11,427 nucleotides of DNA from Thalassiosira profunda (Eukaryota; Bacillariophyta; Thalassiosirophyceae; Thalassiosirales; Thalassiosiraceae), in contig JALLAP010002992.1 in NCBI GenBank assembly GCA_036939355.1, positions 1-11,427 of the forward strand. Reading direction: 5' to 3'. This document shows, in pieces, positions 6,796-11,427 of the stretch. Both the position numbers and the translations under genes were made by a program. The notes beneath the pieces are model-generated. The model searched no databases. It worked only from the letters and a program-made list of their open reading frames with translations, and was not told the origin of the DNA. Numbering within the stretch: the stretch's first letter is position 1; every line of letters starts with the position of its first letter.

Positions 6796-9700
6796 TCAAA
6801 GGAAGGCGTCGTCAAACTGAGATGCTTCCTCCCCACCCAACCCGCTCGGAGCGTTGCTTTGGGAGCCATTGTTGACGACCACCTCCTGCAAAGGGGGCTG
6901 AAACTCCTGCTGCTCCTGCGGTTGCTGCGCCTGCTGCGGTCTCTGATAGGGATTGCGAGGAGGCTGCTGCACTTGCTGAGTCTGATAGGGATTGCGCACA
7001 GTTGCGTTGCCTCCGCCTCCAAATTGGTGTCCAACACCAACCTGAGGCTGGGCCTGGTACTGCGAATGCATCTGTGTCTGTGCCTCGTACTGCTGATGCA
7101 TCTGCGCAGAGGCATCCATGCCACCTCCGAATTGCTGCGCACTCTCGAACTGCCGCCCTCCTGCATGGTCAATAATTGGATCCAATCCATATTGACACAT
7201 GGGGTCGTGGAGCGTGTTCTCGTACTGGCTCTGAGGCTGAAAGTGGGAAGGGAGCTGCTCGTGCTGCTGCTGCTGGGTCATCATCCCCTGGTTGCCAGCG
7301 TGAAAGGAGGAGTCGAAATCTTGGCCAAGGAGGTGGAAATCTTGCTGCATTTGGTGGTTCTGGAACGCATTCTGCTGTGGAAGGTGGGAGGCGAAGTGCT
7401 GCTGCTGAGGCATCCCGCCGTAGCTAGGCTGATTGTAGCTGTTCCCACGCAAATGCGAGACAATGGACCTCCCGGCAGAGGACATGGGCCCGCTCATGCC
7501 GGCCATTGGTCCCTGCATCGCATGGCTGGGATTCTGAGTCATCATTTGATGGCTGCGCGCCAAGAAGGGAGGCGGAGGAGAAATCGAGGGCGGCCCGGCT
7601 GCCATGCCGTAGGATTGCTGCTGCATCATCACACTACCAGCCGCCGTACCAGGGCGCTGGAAGTGGTTGCCCTGCGACATCTGATCCAGCCCGGTGAACT
7701 GACTCGATTCCTGGAAGGTCTGCCCGTACTGACCCACCATGTGCCCATTGCTCGCTGGGAAGTTGTGGCGCACGGACGGAGCATCAAACGTGCGGTTCTG
7801 AATCGAACCTCGGTTCGAGTAACTACCACGAGCCGAGGTTGCGTGGGTGTGATGCTCCTGCATCTCGGCCGCCTTTTGCTGAAGCAAGCCAACGCTGGAA
7901 ATCCGACTGGACGAGGCACCGCCCTTGCGCCGATTGGCCGGGGTTTTGAAGGAGCCGTACCGATTATTCTTGGTCGTAAAGGCTGCGTTCGAGACATTGT
8001 CCGGGATGATCTGGCTCTTGTGGGCGTTCGAATCCAGGCTGTTCTCGATGTTGTTTGGGTCGAATTGGTAGGACGCGAACGGGTTCTCCTTGGGAGAATG
8101 GAATGCTGTCTTCTGAGCCCCCGTCTGCTGCTTCTTCTCCTGAAACCACGACGACGACCTGGCGTTGCGGGGACCCTTTCTGCTTGTGGCAGTGGTCTTG
8201 GACCAGCTCGAGTGGTTGTTCCAGCGCCCAGCAGAGCTGTAAGCGTTGGAGCGGGTAGTCTTTTCGCTCCTCGGCGCCGCCGTCGACGCAGTGTTGCGAA
8301 CAGGCGTCAGATTCGATCGCGGATGAGGCGAAGGAGTGACGCTTTTCTTCCTGCACGACTTTTGGGCGGCTGTTTTGGGCGGCTCGTTGGACGACACTTC
8401 AAACTCTACGGCCTCCGTGTCCACAATCACGCAATCATCGTCATCGTCGCCGCGTCCTTTGGGGGCCTTGCCTCGCTTGTGGAGCCGCAAATCGCTCACG
8501 TTAGTGACCGAATCGCGATGGGCGTCAATCGTTCTCTTGCGCGAGGTCGCCGGGGGCTGGGTCAGGTTCAGCTTGCTCTGCTTCTTGCCCTTCGTGGCAG
8601 ACGACTTGGCGACGTGCGGAGACAGCGAGAAGGAAGATTTCTGGATCCTGTCGTTTCCATCGACTGTAACTTGCTCGTCGATTCCAACGAGATTTCCCAC
8701 CAGGCGGATGTACTGTCGAGATAGAAAGCGTGGGGCGAAGTCAGTTGAGTTGCAAAAGACAGGTTGATGGCAGGAGGGGCACTGCACTCACGGCCCTCCC
8801 AAACTTCTCTGGGCACTGCACCCTCATTTCGCAACCCTTGGTGATGTCTTCGGAGTAATGGAGCAACCCACCAGCCCGATCGGTGAAAATGAGGAGGCTG
8901 TACGAGACGACCCGGTCGCTGCTCGAGTCGTCGCTTCTTGCCCCTACCCTCGGCGCAAGTGCGACGTGCAATTCGAGCCTTCCACTTTCGCCTTCTTTGG
9001 CGACTGCCGACAGTTTGAGCGTTCGCCGGAGGATCTTCGAACAGGCGGCCCGGAGGGAGTTGGCAAACGAGGGCGTCACGTTGCCAGCGATCGCAATGTC
9101 CTCGTCGGAGCTGTTGGCCGCGTCGGCAAACGTGGAGATGCCGCTTGCCTTCAACTGCGCCGCCATTTCCTGGGTGACCCCGCCAATCTGGTTCAGGACG
9201 CCGTCGTTCTCGCCCCAGAGACTGGAGTGGAGGGACCTCCGGAACAGCAGGCCTTGGGTCGCCACCATTCCATGGCCACTGCCCTCCTTCGCGTACTGCT
9301 CCACTGCGGAGAGGATCTGCGAGGCGCTGTCGATCATGTTGCTCATCTGCTGACGGAGGGCGAAGTCCTGGAAGAAGTGCTGACCGATGGAAGCCTGGAG
9401 CATCACAAACGCCTTCTCCGCCGGGGTCTGAATGCGGATCTTGCTCTGCGGGCCTTCCAGCTAAAAAAATGGAGGGGCAGAAAAGTGAGGGTCAGCGAGT
9501 GCACAGAGATGCAAACGTCAAAGAGGTACGGCGCCCAGCCTACCTTGTACTTGACGAGCTTGTAGGCGGCATTCAGCGACTTCTTCTCGTTCCGGCGGAC
9601 CTGCGTCTGGATCTTCTCGCAGTTCGACATCATGTGGAGGAGTTGGACAGGGCCAGAGTCGTGAGGCATTTTGACGATGGCCTTCATCGAGTCGAAGCTG

Positions 9701-11427
9701 ACAAAGTTGCGGCTCATGACGTGGCACCCCGCGATGGGGGCGAACGTGCCGTCCTCGTCCACCTCGATGGCGCGGATCTTGCGCAGCTTGTCGATCGAGT
9801 CGGCGCACTTTTCGTAGACGAAGGAGTGCACGTCGCCCCTCTCCCGGAGACCGTAGTGCAAGGGGTGGCTTTCGATGCGGCGGTACAGAAACGAGCCCTT
9901 CACCCAGTCCACAGCCTCGTCCACGCTCGTTATGACGCCCTGCGAGATTTCGATGTTGAGCACCTCCGTCAGCCTGCTGCCATCCATCAGGTGGCTCTCC
10001 ACGACTTTGAGGCTGGTGGATTGAAAACAGAGGTATCGATGAGCTGCGATTTGGCGGCAATGCAACATGACGGCAAGTAGGAATTGCACGTACCCCTGGG
10101 ATACGTTCTCGTACCGCCGCTGCGAAAGGGAGTCAGTCATGATGACCGCCGTCCCGCTCTCGTCGAAGCCAGGCCGCCCGGCCCTCCCCATCATCTGCAT
10201 CAACGCCCCTGCATCAATGTCCTGATGGCCCAATTCCGCCCCGCGATAGGCCGACGTTCCTTTTATGACAACCAGGTGGCTGGGAAGGTTGACGCCCATG
10301 GCGAGGGTGGACGTGGCGCAGAGGCAGGAGATGCGGCCGGATCCAAAGGCCTCCTCGACGAGTCTGCGATCGGACGCTTCCAATCCAGCGTTGTGGAAGG
10401 CAACGCCCTTGCGGAGGCNGGCCGGCCGTTGGAGAACTGTCGCAGGATTTCTGGAACGTGCTGGTTGAGGCTCTTGTCGAAGAGGTATCGGTTGTTGCCG
10501 ATGCGGCCGCAAGCGCGGACGTAGGTTTTCAGTGGCACCGGGCGGTAGGATTGGTCGAAGGTGTAGGCCTCGCCAGATTCGACAAAGGAGGCGAGCTGGC
10601 CGAGGTTGGGCAGCGTGGCCGATACAGCGACTGTGAAGAGAGAGGTGGCGAAAGAGATTTGAGAAAGATCTGACAAGAGAGAACAGGCGTGGCGTCTCAA
10701 CCCACGCAGCTTACCTATCCTCATGTTTGACACGAGAGCTTCGGGCGTCGTGTTGGTGTAGCTGGCGATGCAACAATTGATGAGTGGTTCGCCTCGAAAC
10801 AGGAAAATATTCAGCAACCATGGATTCTCACCTCGACGTGGCAATCTCCGAGGCAGTCAGCAACCTCGCCCTCGCGGCCCTCTGAATCGTCTTCATCCTG
10901 GCAATGACGCTCTCGATGGTGCCACCCCTATCGGCCTCGCCAATCATGTGCACTTCGTCCACCAACACGAGCTTGATGCACGACAGCAGCACGAACTGGT
11001 CGCTCCACCGCCTCGTGATGGAATCGAACTTCTCGGGCGTGGTGAGGATCAAATGGGCGCCGGCAATCTCCGCGTAGCAAGACGTCGCGTTGACGTCGCC
11101 CGTGATGGTCGTGCAGACGATCCCGGGATCGACGTCGCCCAGCCGCTTCGCCCAGTCGGCCTGCCGCTCCTCGCACAGCGCCTTGTTGGGGGCGATGTAC
11201 ACCGCCTTCCGCGCCTTCGAGACGCAGCCAACGCCGCCGCGCGCGGAGAGGTCGCACGAGAACATCCGCGCCATGGCCATCTCGAACAAGGCCGTTTTCC
11301 CCGCGCCGGTCGGCGCCGAGACGATGACGTTGTCGTCGCTGTTCGCCAGCGCGCCGGCCACCTCGGACTGGACGTGGTTGAACTGGGCAAACTTCGACTT
11401 CCACATGTTGCTCACGGGGGGAGAGAA
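6796..11427 (-). CDS. HFM1: HFM1/MER3 meiotic DNA helicase, 5' partial, six exons
   Basis: MER3/HFM1 is a Ski2-like 3'-5' DNA helicase of the ZMM group that stabilises recombination intermediates for meiotic crossovers in the nucleus. Exons in gene order: 11427-10832 (partial), 10761-10715 (47 nt), 10630-10094, 10012-9544, 9460-8792, 8712-6796; introns of 70, 84, 81, 83 and 79 nt are GT-AG. Exon 1 has the Q-like FNHVQSE, Walker A SAPTGAGKT, TTPEKFDS and DEVH (10948-10959). Exon 3 has VAVSATLPN, HNAGLEASDR, TSTLAMGVNLPSHLVV and QMMGRAGRPGFD. Exons 4-5 give the winged-helix and Sec63-like parts (RRNEKKSLNAA, then a helix-hairpin-helix, GGVTQEMAAQLKASGI). The order and wording match HFM1 rather than BRR2 or ASCC3, which carry two helicase cassettes. 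Exon 6 adds a 638-residue disordered tail. The frame breaks at the N at 10419, where about 50 residues including motif IV are missing. The 5' end runs off the window. Confidence 0.92.
6942..6996 (-). repeat. 39-nt period repeat encoding RNPYQ units
   Basis: The 16-mer tctgatagggattgcg (plus strand) occurs at 6942-6957 and again at 6981-6996, exactly 39 bases apart. In the HFM1 frame this gives two RNPYQ units separated by a Gln/Pro-rich spacer, so the period is 13 codons and stays in frame. Confidence 0.8.
7052..7104 (-). repeat. 30-nt period repeat encoding QMH[QS]QY units
   Basis: Two near-identical blocks, 7052-7074 and 7082-7104, are 30 bases apart. They encode QMHQQYEAQT and QMHSQYQAQP in the HFM1 tail. 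The period is 10 codons, so copy-number changes keep the frame. Confidence 0.75.
8419..8448 (-). other. Candidate SUMO-interacting motif in the HFM1 tail
   Basis: The tail reads five aspartates, then CVIVDTE. The hydrophobic core V-I-V-D flanked by an acidic run fits the class of SUMO-interacting motif with preceding acidic residues. SUMO is an established regulator of ZMM-dependent recombination. Binding is not shown here. Confidence 0.5.
10419..10419. other. Single N hiding a sequence gap in HFM1
   Basis: Before the N in gene direction the protein reads LNQHVPEILRQFSNGRP, and after it LRKGVAFHNAGLEASDR in another frame. In HFM1 proteins these two points are separated by motif IV (a conserved V-F-C-x-[ST]-R-K-G-type strand) and a helical segment of about 50 residues. 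Nothing encoding motif IV lies in any frame around the N. The N is therefore an unsized scaffold gap. Confidence 0.8.

Larger units (their letters stand above)
6796..8712 (-). other. Last exon of HFM1: 638-residue disordered, Q/N/M/G-rich tail
   Basis: The exon begins YIRLVGNLVGIDEQVTV, the last strand-rich piece of the Sec63-like domain. It then turns basic and Ser/Thr-rich (RKRTIDAHR, RKKSVTPSPHPR), and from about 7640 downwards becomes rich in Gln, Met, Asn, Gly and aromatics (MMQQQSYGM, MPQQQHF, MTQQQQHEQ). It ends acidic, with EEASQFDDAFL and a stop. This composition is prion-like and should be disordered. It includes a SUMO-interaction-type motif at 8419-8448 and two short tandem repeats near 6942-7104. 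Other HFM1 proteins also have unstructured tails, but I do not recall one this Gln-rich. Confidence 0.8.

Noticed and set aside
6685..8724. A 679-codon open frame on the plus strand opposite the HFM1 last exon
   Set aside because: It is the antisense of Gln codons (CAG/CAA read as CTG/TTG), giving an artificial Leu-rich protein with no family motif. The minus frame splices cleanly onto helicase exons.
8858..9565. Plus-strand ORFs opposite HFM1 exon 5
   Set aside because: They have no motif and cross the HFM1 exon-intron border on the other strand. They are antisense shadows.
1..11427. A gene cluster, mobile element, CRISPR or prokaryotic operon
   Set aside because: Spliceosomal introns and unrelated housekeeping and meiotic genes show an ordinary nuclear region. 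No terminal repeats, integrase or transposase motifs were seen.

Overview
This window is nuclear DNA of a eukaryote, most likely a diatom and perhaps Thalassiosira-like (inference). The evidence is the set of short GT-AG introns (70-96 nt), GC-rich third codon positions, a mitochondrial alternative oxidase, a meiotic MER3-type helicase, and a minus-strand protein with the layout of a diatom-specific hypothetical family. Three places where reading frames break (about 198-207, the N at 3920 and the N at 10419) look like draft-assembly defects rather than biology.

Layout, left to right. Positions 1-413 (+) hold the C-terminal end of a PAPS-dependent sulfotransferase with one frameshift. Positions 677-1021 (+) hold a small uncharacterised protein. 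Positions 1022-1774 show no convincing gene. Positions 1775-2695 (-) hold the diatom-type hypothetical protein. Positions 2696-2996 are a divergent promoter region with two ACGTCA elements. Positions 2997-4654 (+) hold a four-exon alternative oxidase carrying an N-terminal EF-hand. Positions 4917-6701 (+) hold an intronless protein farnesyltransferase beta subunit. Positions 6796-11427 (-) hold HFM1/MER3, a six-exon meiotic DNA helicase whose 5' end lies beyond the window and whose last exon encodes a long disordered, glutamine-rich tail.

The genes are not a pathway cluster. They are ordinary neighbours: electron transport (AOX), protein prenylation (FNTB), meiotic crossover formation (HFM1), sulfation, and two unknowns. 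The most unusual items are the EF-hand fused to the alternative oxidase, which suggests calcium control of mitochondrial electron overflow, and the prion-like HFM1 tail with a SUMO-interacting-type motif. The EF-hand fusion lies between an ordinary presequence and an intact diiron domain, and its splice joins are clean. Removing 73 nt at the 3920 junction restores a single 445-residue frame.
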